DNA from: Simplicispira hankyongi | Lineage (GTDB): Bacteria; Pseudomonadota; Gammaproteobacteria; Burkholderiales; Burkholderiaceae_C | Length of the DNA: 64,000 nucleotides | Assembly (NCBI RefSeq): GCF_003570885.1 | Contig: NZ_QXJC01000010.1 | Coordinates: 1-64,000, forward strand | Direction of reading: 5' to 3' | Shown here: one piece after another, positions 39,783 to 47,982 of the stretch | How positions within the stretch are numbered: the first letter of the stretch is position 1 | How the letters are laid out: each line of letters begins with the position of its first letter | Notes under the pieces: generated by a model | Told to the model about the DNA's origin: nothing | What the model saw: the letters and a program-made list of their open reading frames with translations, nothing else | The model's database searches: none | Position numbers and translations under genes: made by a program

Positions 39783-41588
39783 ATGGATCTCCAAACCACC
39801 ATCTACGTCTTCGTCGGTCTGAGCTTCGCGCTTTACATCGGCATCGCCGTCTGGGCGCGTGCCGGCTCGACGAGCGAGTTCTACGCCGCGGGCGGCAGCG
39901 TTCACCCCATTACCAACGGCATGGCCACGGCCGCCGACTGGATGAGCGCCGCGTCGTTCATTTCCATGGCCGGCCTGATCTCCAACATGGGCTACGGCGG
40001 CGCGCTGTTTCTCATGGGCTGGACGGGCGGCTACGTGCTGCTGGCCATGCTGCTGGCGCCCTACCTGCGCAAGTTCGGCAAGTTCACGGTGCCGCAGTTT
40101 ATTGGTGACCGCTTTTATTCCAAGGGCGCCAGCACCATTGCCGTGGTCTGCCTGCTGATCGCCTCGCTCACCTACATCATTGGACAGATGACGGGCGTCG
40201 GCATCGCGTTCGCACGTTTCCTTGGCGTTTCCAGCGACACCGGCATCTACGTGGGCATGGCCATCGTGTTCGCCTACGCGGTGTTTGGCGGCATGAAGGG
40301 CATTACCTACACCCAGGTGGCACAGTACATCGTACTGATTCTGGCGTTCACGGTGCCGGCGATCTTTATCTCGCTGGCGCTTACCGGGAACGTCCTGCCG
40401 CAGATTGGCCTGGGGGGCGATTACCGCGGCACGGATATGACGCTGCTGGCCAAGCTCGACAGCGTGGTGACCGACCTGGGCTTTGGCAAGTACACCACCT
40501 CGGTGCCGGGCAGCACGCTGAATATGTTCATGTACACGCTGTCGCTCATGATTGGCACGGCTGGCCTGCCGCACGTCATCATGCGGTTCTTCACCGTGCC
40601 TTCGGTGAAGGACGCACGCCTGTCGGCCGGCTGGGCGCTGGTCTTCATCGCCATTCTGTACACCACGGCGCCGGCGGTGGGTGCCATGGCCAAGCTGAAC
40701 CTGCACGCCACGGTGAACACCGCCGTGAAAGCGGGCGGCGATTTGTTCGCTCCTGAAGCCAGCATCAAGGCCGACTCGCAGCCTGACTGGATGAACCGCT
40801 GGGAAAAGACCGGCTTGCTCAAGTGGACGGACAAGAACGGCGATGGCCGCATCCAGTACTACAACGACAAGACCAAAGACAAGGGCGTGCTCGACAAAGC
40901 GGCTGCTGCCGGCTGGAAGGGCAACGAGCTGATGGTCAACCCCGACATCATCGTGCTGGCCAACCCCGAAATCGCACTGCTGCCCAACTGGGTGATCGGC
41001 TTGGTGGCTGCGGGCGGTCTGGCTGCGGCGCTGTCGACGGCGGCCGGTTTGCTGATGGCAATCTCTTCGGCGGTGTCGCACGACCTGGTGAAGAGCGTCT
41101 TCAATCCAGACATCAGCGAGAAGAAAGAGTTGCTGGCGGGCAAGATTTCGATGGCGGTGGCCATCGTTGTTGCCGGCTACCTCGGTCTGAACCCGCCAGG
41201 TTTCGCGGCCGGGACGGTGGCGCTGGCTTTTGGTATCGCGGCCAGTTCGCTGTTCCCTGCGATCATGATGGGAATTTTCAGTAAGAAGATGAACAAGGAA
41301 GGAGCCATGGCCGGCATGTTGGCGGGCTTGTTCTTCACCCTGTTCTATGTGTTTGCCCACAAGGGTATCTTCTTCATCAAGGGCACCGAGTACCCGGACC
41401 TGATCGGCGGCGCCAACAGCTTCTTCGGCATCACGCCGGAAGCCATCGGTGCCGTTGGCGCTGCGGTGAACTTCCTGGTGGCTTTCCTGGTGGACAAGGT
41501 GACGGCGCCTCCGCCAGCGCATATCCAGGCCATGGTCGAAGCGGTGCGCATTCCGCGCGGCTCCAAACTGGTCGGCGGGGCACACTAA
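39783..41588 (+). CDS. ActP-like sodium:solute symporter with EF-hand-like loop
   Basis: A 601-residue SSS-family permease with about 13 membrane segments (STSEFYAAGGSVHPITNGMATAADWMSAASF; MIGTAGLPHVIMRFFTVPSVKDARLS). It is the VC2705-like type paired with DUF4212. A hydrophilic insert near residues 325-400 contains W-T-D350-K-N-G-D-G-R-I-Q, close to a calcium-binding EF-hand loop but lacking the acidic residue at loop position 12. Likely solutes are acetate, propionate or similar acids. Downstream genes suggest that its transport is coupled to sensing. Confidence 0.9.
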   Translation: MDLQTTIYVFVGLSFALYIGIAVWARAGSTSEFYAAGGSVHPITNGMATAADWMSAASFISMAGLISNMGYGGALFLMGWTGGYVLLAMLLAPYLRKFGKFTVPQFIGDRFYSKGASTIAVVCLLIASLTYIIGQMTGVGIAFARFLGVSSDTGIYVGMAIVFAYAVFGGMKGITYTQVAQYIVLILAFTVPAIFISLALTGNVLPQIGLGGDYRGTDMTLLAKLDSVVTDLGFGKYTTSVPGSTLNMFMYTLSLMIGTAGLPHVIMRFFTVPSVKDARLSAGWALVFIAILYTTAPAVGAMAKLNLHATVNTAVKAGGDLFAPEASIKADSQPDWMNRWEKTGLLKWTDKNGDGRIQYYNDKTKDKGVLDKAAAAGWKGNELMVNPDIIVLANPEIALLPNWVIGLVAAGGLAAALSTAAGLLMAISSAVSHDLVKSVFNPDISEKKELLAGKISMAVAIVVAGYLGLNPPGFAAGTVALAFGIAASSLFPAIMMGIFSKKMNKEGAMAGMLAGLFFTLFYVFAHKGIFFIKGTEYPDLIGGANSFFGITPEAIGAVGAAVNFLVAFLVDKVTAPPPAHIQAMVEAVRIPRGSKLVGGAH

Positions 41589-41648
41589 AAGCGGTGGCCA
41601 CCCTGTGACTGCCCTGCCGCCGAGGTGGCGCGGCGGCAGCCACAATCC

Positions 41649-41683
41649 AAGGCCCCGCCAGCGGTGCTGGCAGGGCCTTTTTT
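41649..41683 (+). terminator. Rho-independent terminator after the symporter
   Basis: Stem AAGGCCCCGCCAGC pairs with GCTGGCAGGGCCTT (one mismatch, 3-base loop) and runs into TTTTTT. It ends the DUF4212-symporter transcript. Confidence 0.9.
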
Positions 41684-41752
41684 ATGGATATTCAGGACGG
41701 CAGCGCTTTGAACAGGCGCTTACGGTGCACCCGTCCACTCTGGGAGTCCCGC

Positions 41753-42121
41753 ATGGTTTTTGATGTCAGTGTCGCCTTGACCTGGATTCTCTATATCGCC
41801 TTGTTCCCGATTGCCTTCTTCTGGTTTCGGCGCGCCTGGCGGATTGCCTTTCGCCGGGATTTTTCGGAGGTGGCGCTCAAGGGGGGTGAGTCACCCCCCA
41901 ATGCTGAAAGGTATGCCCCCTATGCCATGGCCATCAATCTGGTTGCAGGCAGCGTGGCGGTGGTGGTGATCGCGGGCGTGGCTCTGGGGCAACTCGACTA
42001 CAACACGTGGACGGCCATGGCGGGCAGCACCATCTGGTGCAAGTTTTTTCTCGATTTCGCCATCTCGCGCCATGCGCACATGCAGCGCGGCCCAAAGCCG
42101 CAGCGCCGCGCGGGGAAGTAA
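41753..42121 (+). CDS. Unrecognised small membrane protein
   Basis: A 122-residue protein with two hydrophobic stretches (about 6-26, SVALTWILYIALFPIAFFW; 62-80, AINLVAGSVAVVVIAGVAL) and basic ends. I do not recognise the family. GGGAG lies 6 bases before ATG 41753. A 19-base perfect palindrome within the gene (41881-41899) encodes part of GGESPPN. It lies between the symporter and the histidine kinase, in the same direction as both. Confidence 0.62.
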   Translation: MVFDVSVALTWILYIALFPIAFFWFRRAWRIAFRRDFSEVALKGGESPPNAERYAPYAMAINLVAGSVAVVVIAGVALGQLDYNTWTAMAGSTIWCKFFLDFAISRHAHMQRGPKPQRRAGK

Positions 42122-42199
42122 GTCACCGGTAAGTGGCCGGGCCACAATGGTGGGCGCCGTGCGCCTGCCGTGCGCTGCCGCCCTTGAACGGAGATTGCC

Positions 42200-42451
42200 G
42201 TGAGCCACACGCTGCGTTCCCAGCGCCTTGGTGCCTTGTTTGCCGCAGGTTGGCTGCTGCTGAACTTTCCGCTGCTGGGTTTGTGGGACAGCGACCTGAG
42301 CGTGTTGGGCATACCGCTGTTTCCGCTGGCGCTGTTCGTGATCTGGGGCGCCATGATCGCCACCGTCGCCTGGTGGATGGAGTCGCGCCCAGGCCTTGAA
42401 ACGCCTGCGGCGTCCGAGCCCGAGCTGCCGCAGCCGCAGGTGCGGGATTGA
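42200..42451 (+). CDS. Small DUF3311-like membrane protein
   Basis: An 83-residue protein with two membrane segments (about 12-30 and 40-60; IPLFPLALFVIWGAMIATVAW) and a proline-rich tail. GTG 42200 has ACGGAGA upstream. Such small proteins often stand next to SSS-type proteins; here the next gene is a kinase whose sensor domain is an SSS permease, so it may be its partner subunit. Family assignment is tentative. Confidence 0.7.
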   Translation: MSHTLRSQRLGALFAAGWLLLNFPLLGLWDSDLSVLGIPLFPLALFVIWGAMIATVAWWMESRPGLETPAASEPELPQPQVRD

Positions 42452-42456
42452 CCGCC

Positions 42457-45210
42457 ATGCTGCCAGCGCCGCTTGTCATTGGCACCTCGCTGGCCTACCT
42501 GCTGCTGCTCGTCGGCGTCGCCTACTGGGCCGACCGCCGGGCCGCCGTGCGCCGCTCGGTCATTGCCCGGCCCTCTGTGTACGCGCTGTCGATGGCGGTG
42601 TATTGCACCGCCTGGACGTATTTCGGCAGTGTCGAGCGCGCCGCAACGGGTGGCATGTGGTTCCTGCCCATCTACCTGGGGCCTACGCTGGCCATGGTGC
42701 TGGGCTGGACGATGCTGCGCAAGATGATTCGCATTGCCAAAACGCACCGGATCACCTCGATTGCCGATTTCATTGCCAGCCGCTACGGCAAAAGCCAGTT
42801 GCTGGCAACGCTCGTGACGTTGGTGGCCGTGGTGGGCATCGTTCCCTACATTGCGCTGCAGCTCAAAGCCGTGTCCTCGGGCTATGCGCTGCTCACGTCC
42901 GGCAGCGCGGTGGCGCCGGCGCACCTGCACTGGAGCCAGGACAGTGCCTTTTATGTCGCCCTCTCTCTGGCAGGCTTCGCTATCGTGTTTGGTGCGCGCC
43001 ACCTCGATACCACCGAGCGCCACGAGGGCATGGTGGCGGCCATTGCCTTTGAGTCGCTGATCAAGCTGGCGGGCTTTCTGTGCGTGGGGGTGTTTGTCGT
43101 CTATGGTCTGTTTGGTGGCCTGGGCGACATCTTTGCCCAGGCGCGGGCGCGGCCTGATCTGGCGGCGCTGTTGCATGCCGAGCAGGGCGGGGCGTATTCC
43201 TGGGCGCGCTGGATGGGGCTGATGGTGCTGGCCCTGTGCGCCGCGCTGGTGCTGCCACGGCAATTCCAGGTCATGGTGGTGGAGAACGTGCACGAAGACC
43301 ATGTGCGCCGCGCGAGCTGGCTGTTTCCGCTCTACCTCTTGCTGATCAACCTCTTCGTGCTGCCCATTGCCCTGGGCGGTTTGCTGTATTTCAGCAGTGG
43401 CGTGCACAACCCCGAGCACTTTGTGCTCTCGCTGCCCATGGCCGCAGGGCAGAACGCGCTGGCGCTGTTTGTCTTCGTCGGCGGGCTGTCGGCCGCCACC
43501 GGCATGGTCATCGTCGAAACCGTGGCCGTCTCCACCATGGTCAGCAACGAGCTGGCGCTGCCGCTGCTGCTGCGGCTTCGCCTGCTGGACGCCGCCCACC
43601 AGCCGAGCGATTTCACGCGCCCGCTGCTCATGATCCGACGCGCCGCCATCGTGGGCGTGCTGCTGCTGGGCTACGTGTACTTCCAACTGGCGGGGGACGC
43701 GTATGCGCTGGCAAGCATTGGCCTCATCAGCTTTGCTGCCGTGGCCCAGTTTGCCCCGGTACTGCTGGGCGGCATGTACTGGCGCGGCGGCACGCGCGCG
43801 GGCGCCCTGGCCGGGTTGATCGTGGGTTTTGGCGTGTGGGTCTACACACTCATGCTGCCGTCGATTGCCAAGTCGGGCTGGCTGGACGCGGGTTTCCTCA
43901 CGGCCGGGCCGTGGGGCATCGCCTGGCTGCGGCCCGAATCGCTGTGGGGCCTGCAGGGCCTCGACAGCCTGACGCACTCGCTGTTCTGGAGCTTGCTGAC
44001 CAACTGCGCGGCCTATGTGGTGGTGTCGCTCTGGCGCGCGCCGTCCGGCCGCGAAGCCAGCCAGGCGCTGCTGTTTGTCGACGTCTTCCGGCGCGGCACG
44101 GCGCAAACACCGGTGTTTTGGCGCGGGCGCGCCGACGCCGCCGAACTCAAGCGCCTTTGCGAGCGTTTTCTCGGCGCGGAAAAAACCCGTGAGCTGTGGC
44201 GTGGCTATGCCAAGCAGGCCGGCTTGCCCGCGGACCAGGCCCTGGTCCCGGACGCACGCCTGGTGCAGTTTGTCGAAGCGCAGCTGGCAGGGGCCGTGGG
44301 CAGCGCCTCGGCACGGGTGCTGGTGGCTTCGGTCTCTGACGAGGAGACGCTCTCGCAAGGCGACGTGCTGGCCATGCTGGAAGAGGCGTCGCAACTGCGC
44401 AGCTACTCGCGTGCGCTGGAAACCAAGTCGCGCTCGCTGGAGAAGGCCACCAGTGAGCTGCGCAGTGCGAACGAACAGCTCAAGAGCCTGGACCGCTTGA
44501 AGGACGATTTCATGTCCTCGGTGACACACGAGCTGCGCACGCCGCTGACGTCGATACGCGCGCTGGCAGAGATTCTGCAGGGCGATGCCGAGGTGCCGCC
44601 GCAGCAGCGCCAGCGCTTTGTCGACATCATCGTGCAGGAGACCGAGCGCCTCACCCGGCTGGTCAACCAGGTGCTCGACATGGCCAAGATCGAGTCCGGG
44701 CACATTGACTGGCGCTTGGCCGACATCGACGTGCGCGCCCTGCTCGAAAAAGCCGTGGCCACCACGGCGGCGCTGCTGAGTGATCGGGGCGCAGAGATGC
44801 AGCTCGACCTTCCTGACGCCTTGCCGCCCCTGCGCGCCGACCCGGACCGCTTGCTTCAGGTGCTGCTGAACCTCATTTCCAACGCCGCCAAGTTCGTGCC
44901 ACCGCAGGGTGGGCGCGTGCAACTGCGCGCGCGCGGCGATGGGCAAGGTCTGACCGTGTGCGTGCAAGACAATGGCCCTGGTGTGCCGGCGGGCCACGAA
45001 CGCCTCATCTTTGACCGGTTTCATCAAGCGGGTGGGCCCACGCCGGGCGGGCAGGGCACCGGTCTGGGTCTGCCGATCAGCCAGCACATCGTGGCGCACT
45101 TTGGCGGCCGCCTGTGGCTGGAGCCGCCTGCCCCTGGTGCGCCGTCCGGCGCCTGCTTCTGCTTCTGGCTGCCCTGGCACCCCGCGTTTTCTGGAGACAC
45201 TGCCCCATGA
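42457..45210 (+). CDS. Hybrid sodium:solute symporter-histidine kinase (CbrA-like)
   Basis: A 917-residue sensor kinase. Residues 1-530 are a 13-helix SSS-type permease domain (VYALSMAVYCTAWTYFGSVERAATGGMWF). A coiled coil (about 640-680) leads to the HisKA domain with phospho-acceptor H691 in SVTHELRTPLTS, and the ATPase domain has the N box LLNLISNAAKF, DNGPGVP and GQGTGLGLPIS. Unlike CbrA I see no clear PAS domain. TTG 42448 would overlap the previous stop; ATG 42457 is the simpler start. It overlaps its response regulator gene (ATGA). It may couple solute flux to phosphorylation. Confidence 0.92.
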   Translation: MLPAPLVIGTSLAYLLLLVGVAYWADRRAAVRRSVIARPSVYALSMAVYCTAWTYFGSVERAATGGMWFLPIYLGPTLAMVLGWTMLRKMIRIAKTHRITSIADFIASRYGKSQLLATLVTLVAVVGIVPYIALQLKAVSSGYALLTSGSAVAPAHLHWSQDSAFYVALSLAGFAIVFGARHLDTTERHEGMVAAIAFESLIKLAGFLCVGVFVVYGLFGGLGDIFAQARARPDLAALLHAEQGGAYSWARWMGLMVLALCAALVLPRQFQVMVVENVHEDHVRRASWLFPLYLLLINLFVLPIALGGLLYFSSGVHNPEHFVLSLPMAAGQNALALFVFVGGLSAATGMVIVETVAVSTMVSNELALPLLLRLRLLDAAHQPSDFTRPLLMIRRAAIVGVLLLGYVYFQLAGDAYALASIGLISFAAVAQFAPVLLGGMYWRGGTRAGALAGLIVGFGVWVYTLMLPSIAKSGWLDAGFLTAGPWGIAWLRPESLWGLQGLDSLTHSLFWSLLTNCAAYVVVSLWRAPSGREASQALLFVDVFRRGTAQTPVFWRGRADAAELKRLCERFLGAEKTRELWRGYAKQAGLPADQALVPDARLVQFVEAQLAGAVGSASARVLVASVSDEETLSQGDVLAMLEEASQLRSYSRALETKSRSLEKATSELRSANEQLKSLDRLKDDFMSSVTHELRTPLTSIRALAEILQGDAEVPPQQRQRFVDIIVQETERLTRLVNQVLDMAKIESGHIDWRLADIDVRALLEKAVATTAALLSDRGAEMQLDLPDALPPLRADPDRLLQVLLNLISNAAKFVPPQGGRVQLRARGDGQGLTVCVQDNGPGVPAGHERLIFDRFHQAGGPTPGGQGTGLGLPISQHIVAHFGGRLWLEPPAPGAPSGACFCFWLPWHPAFSGDTAP

Positions 45211-45587
45211 CCCAAAAGAAGATTCTGATTGCCGACGACGAACCCAACATCGTGGTGTCGCTTGAATACCTGCTGCAGCGCGAGGGCTACGCCGTGAGCA
45301 TCGCGCGCGACGGTCAGCAGGCCCTGGACGCCATCGCCCGCGAGGCGCCGGACCTGGTGCTTCTCGATGTGATGATGCCCATCAAATCGGGCTTCGAGGT
45401 ATGTGCCAGCGTGCGGAGTGATGCGGCATTGGCGCATACGCGCATCCTCATGCTGAGCGCCAAGGGGCGCGACACCGACCTGGTCAAAGGCATGGCCCTG
45501 GGCGCGGACGACTACATGACCAAGCCCTTTGCCACGCGCGAACTGGTGGCGCGCGTGGCCGAGCTGCTCGCCAAGGAACGGCCATGA
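45207..45587 (+). CDS. Single-domain response regulator
   Basis: A 126-residue receiver domain with no output domain. Acidic pair D10/D11, phospho-acceptor D54 in LVLLDVMMP, and K106 in YMTKPF are all present. It overlaps the kinase gene by 4 bp, so it is surely its partner. With no DNA-binding domain it must act by protein contact, perhaps on the downstream sensor-exonuclease fusion or in a phosphorelay. Confidence 0.92.
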   Translation: MTQKKILIADDEPNIVVSLEYLLQREGYAVSIARDGQQALDAIAREAPDLVLLDVMMPIKSGFEVCASVRSDAALAHTRILMLSAKGRDTDLVKGMALGADDYMTKPFATRELVARVAELLAKERP

Positions 45588-45643
45588 GCCAAGGTGTGCC
45601 AACCCGTCGGCCTGCGGAACGCTTGACGGAGATCGCACCGTGA
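45584..45643 (+). CDS. Possible 19-residue coupling peptide
   Basis: ATG 45584 overlaps the response-regulator stop (ATGA), and its own stop overlaps the GTG start of the exonuclease gene (GTGA). The peptide MSQGVPTRRPAERLTEIAP has no family. It could simply carry ribosomes from one gene to the next. Real translation is unproven. Confidence 0.35.
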   Translation: MSQGVPTRRPAERLTEIAP

Positions 45644-47811
45644 AACGCAGCGACCCGCGGCTGATCGCCGCCATTGCGCTGGCCGGCCTGGTGATGGCGC
45701 TGTGGCTGGTGCTGATGTCGGCCATCGTCTGGTCCACGCTCGGCGCGTCCGAGCGCGAGGCCGTGGGCGAGGTGCTGGCGGGCCGGATCGCGCTGGTGTT
45801 TGTCGGCTGGGTGCTGGGGCTGATTGCCGTGGCGGCAGTGTTGCGCGTGCTGCACCAGCGCTATGTCGGCGCGCCGCACCGTTTGCTGGAGGAAGCCCGC
45901 GTCGTGCTGGCGGCGCGCCGGCCGCAGCAGCTCAAACCGCGCGGCACGCGCGAGATGCAGGCGCTGGCGGTGGCGGTGAACGAGCTGGCCGCGCAGCGCG
46001 ACCGCCTGCGTGCCGACATGGACGCGCAGGTCACGCAGGCCAGCGAGCGCGTGCAGCAGGAGAAAGACCGCCTGGCCGCACTGATGGCCGAACTCCACCA
46101 GAGCGTGGTGGTGTGCAACCACGCCGGGCGCATCCTGCTCTACAACCAGCGCGCACGCCAGGCCTTTCGCGCGCTCTCGCAGGGGCCGCAACTGGCCGGT
46201 GGTGCCGAGTTGCTCGGCATTGGCCGCTCGATTTACGCGGCGCTGGAGCGCCAGGTGCTGGCCCATGCTTTCGAGCGCATCCAGCAGGCCGTGGCCAAGG
46301 GCGATGCCCGGCCGACAGCGCAGTTCGTCACCGCGGTGGCGGGCGGGCAGTTGCTGCGCGTGCAGGTGGCGGCGGTGCGCGCCAGCCAGGGCGTGTTGGG
46401 CCGAAGCACCGAGGTCACCGGCTTTGTGCTCATGCTCGACAACGTGACCGAGAGCGTGGCAGAGGAATCCGCGCGCGACCAGTTGCTGCATGGCCTGACA
46501 GAAGGCAGCCGTGCGTCGCTGGCCAACATTCAGGCGGCGGTGGACATGCTGGGCTACCCCGACATCGAACCTGCCATGCGCGAGCGCTTTCTGGGCGTGG
46601 TGCGCGAAGAGGTGGCGTCCATGGGCAAGCGGGTCACCGACCTTGCGCAGCGCAGCGCCCAGCGCCTCAAGACCCGCTGGCCGCTCGAAGACATGCTGGG
46701 CGCCGACTTTGCCGCCGCCGCGCAGCGCCAGCTCGGCGCGCGCTGCGGCTGCCCGGTGACACTGGACGCGATCGACCCGGTGCTCTGGCTCAAGGTGGAC
46801 AGCTACACGCTGCTGCAGGCGCTCACCTACCTGGGCACGCGCCTGGTGGACGAGTTCGAGGTGCGCTTTCTGCAACTGCGCCTGGCGCGCGCGGGCGCGC
46901 ACGCCCAGCTTGACCTGGTCTGGGGCGGCCAGGCCATGAGCAACGAAACCGTGATGAGCTGGGAGATGGACGCCATGCGCTTTGGCACCGAGCGCACGCC
47001 GCTCTCGGTGCGCGACGTGGTCGAGCGCCATGGCGGCGAGATGTGGTTCGAGCGCGAGCGGGTGCGCCACCAGGCGCTGTTTCGCTTTCTGCTGCCGCTC
47101 GCCAGCAGCCAGCCAGCGCCAGGCAGTCTGGCGGCGGCCGACCTGCCCAGTCGCCCGGAGTTCTACGATTTCGACCTGTTCCAGAGCATGGAAGAGGGCC
47201 GCGAACTCGAAGACCGGCCGCTCGCCGAACTGGCCTACACCGTGTTCGACACCGAAACCACGGGCCTGAACCCCTCGGGGGGCGACGCCATCATCCAGAT
47301 CGGCGCGGCGCGCATCGTCAACGGCAAGCTGCTGCGCCAGGAGACCTTCGACCAATTGGTGAACCCGGGCCGCAGTATTTCGGCCGAATCGATTCCGATC
47401 CACGGCATCAGCCAGCACATGGTGGAGGGCCAGCCGGGCATTGGTGAGGTGCTGCCGGTGTTCCACGCCTTCGCGCACGACACCGTGCTGGTGGCGCACA
47501 ACGCTGCCTTCGATATGAAGTTCCTGCAGTTGCAGGAGGAGGCCACGGGCACCGTCTTCCGCCAGCCGGTGCTCGACACCTTGTTGCTCTCGGCCGTGGT
47601 GCACCCCCACCAGGAGTCGCACCGCCTCGAAGCCATCGCGGAGCGCTTCAACGTCGCGGTGCTGGGCCGGCACACGGCGCTGGGCGACGCGTTGGTGACG
47701 GCAGAGATCTGGCTGCGCCTGATCCCGCTGCTGGCCGAGCAGGGCATCCACACCTTGCGCCAGGCGCGCGAAGCGGCGCAGAAGACGTATTACGCGCGGT
47801 TGAAGTATTGA
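45640..47811 (+). CDS. Degenerate sensor kinase fused to DnaQ-type 3'-5' exonuclease
   Basis: A 723-residue fusion. Two N-terminal membrane helices (about 9-32 and 45-70) and a HAMP-like/coiled-coil linker precede a PAS-like region (HQSVVVCNHAGRILLYNQRARQAF), then a dimerisation domain resembling HisKA but without the phospho-accepting histidine motif (HGLTEGSRASLANIQAAVDML) and a degenerate ATPase region. From about residue 530 is a DEDDh exonuclease: D537 and E539 in FDTETTGLNP, then HGISQHMV, AHNAAFDMKF and HTALGDALVTAEI. GTG 45640 has ACGGAGA upstream. The substrate may be short RNA/DNA or a signal nucleotide; the membrane sensor suggests regulated nuclease activity. Confidence 0.88.
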   Translation: MKRSDPRLIAAIALAGLVMALWLVLMSAIVWSTLGASEREAVGEVLAGRIALVFVGWVLGLIAVAAVLRVLHQRYVGAPHRLLEEARVVLAARRPQQLKPRGTREMQALAVAVNELAAQRDRLRADMDAQVTQASERVQQEKDRLAALMAELHQSVVVCNHAGRILLYNQRARQAFRALSQGPQLAGGAELLGIGRSIYAALERQVLAHAFERIQQAVAKGDARPTAQFVTAVAGGQLLRVQVAAVRASQGVLGRSTEVTGFVLMLDNVTESVAEESARDQLLHGLTEGSRASLANIQAAVDMLGYPDIEPAMRERFLGVVREEVASMGKRVTDLAQRSAQRLKTRWPLEDMLGADFAAAAQRQLGARCGCPVTLDAIDPVLWLKVDSYTLLQALTYLGTRLVDEFEVRFLQLRLARAGAHAQLDLVWGGQAMSNETVMSWEMDAMRFGTERTPLSVRDVVERHGGEMWFERERVRHQALFRFLLPLASSQPAPGSLAAADLPSRPEFYDFDLFQSMEEGRELEDRPLAELAYTVFDTETTGLNPSGGDAIIQIGAARIVNGKLLRQETFDQLVNPGRSISAESIPIHGISQHMVEGQPGIGEVLPVFHAFAHDTVLVAHNAAFDMKFLQLQEEATGTVFRQPVLDTLLLSAVVHPHQESHRLEAIAERFNVAVLGRHTALGDALVTAEIWLRLIPLLAEQGIHTLRQAREAAQKTYYARLKY

Positions 47812-47812
47812 G

Positions 47813-47878
47813 ATTGCTACTAGGTTTATAGCTGGTAGCGCTTATGTATCAAGCGCTGGAGGCCAAAAATGGCCTGAA
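47813..47878 (+). repeat. Dispersed repeat, copy 8 (intergenic)
   Basis: GTTTATAGCTGGTAGCGCTT, then ATGTATC, then AAGCGCTGGAGGCCAAAAAT and GGCCT. It lies between the convergent exonuclease and DUF294 genes. Confidence 0.9.
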
Positions 47879-47982
47879 TGTGTGCTGTGTCGAGGTCCCC
47901 GCGTGCGCCGCGCCCGGCATTCCGGGATGGAGGTCGGGGCACGGGTTTCGCTGCGCGGCTCCTGCGAGATCGTAAACACGTT

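Noticed and set aside
39750-41645. A 631-codon frame antisense to the second symporter
   Set aside because: His/Arg-rich translation with no membrane segments or motifs, opposite a clear permease.
41998-45180. A 1,060-codon frame antisense to the symporter-kinase gene
   Set aside because: The plus-strand gene has complete domains; the antisense product has none.
45484-47751. A 755-codon frame antisense to the sensor-exonuclease gene
   Set aside because: No motif, and it covers a gene with a full DEDDh active site.
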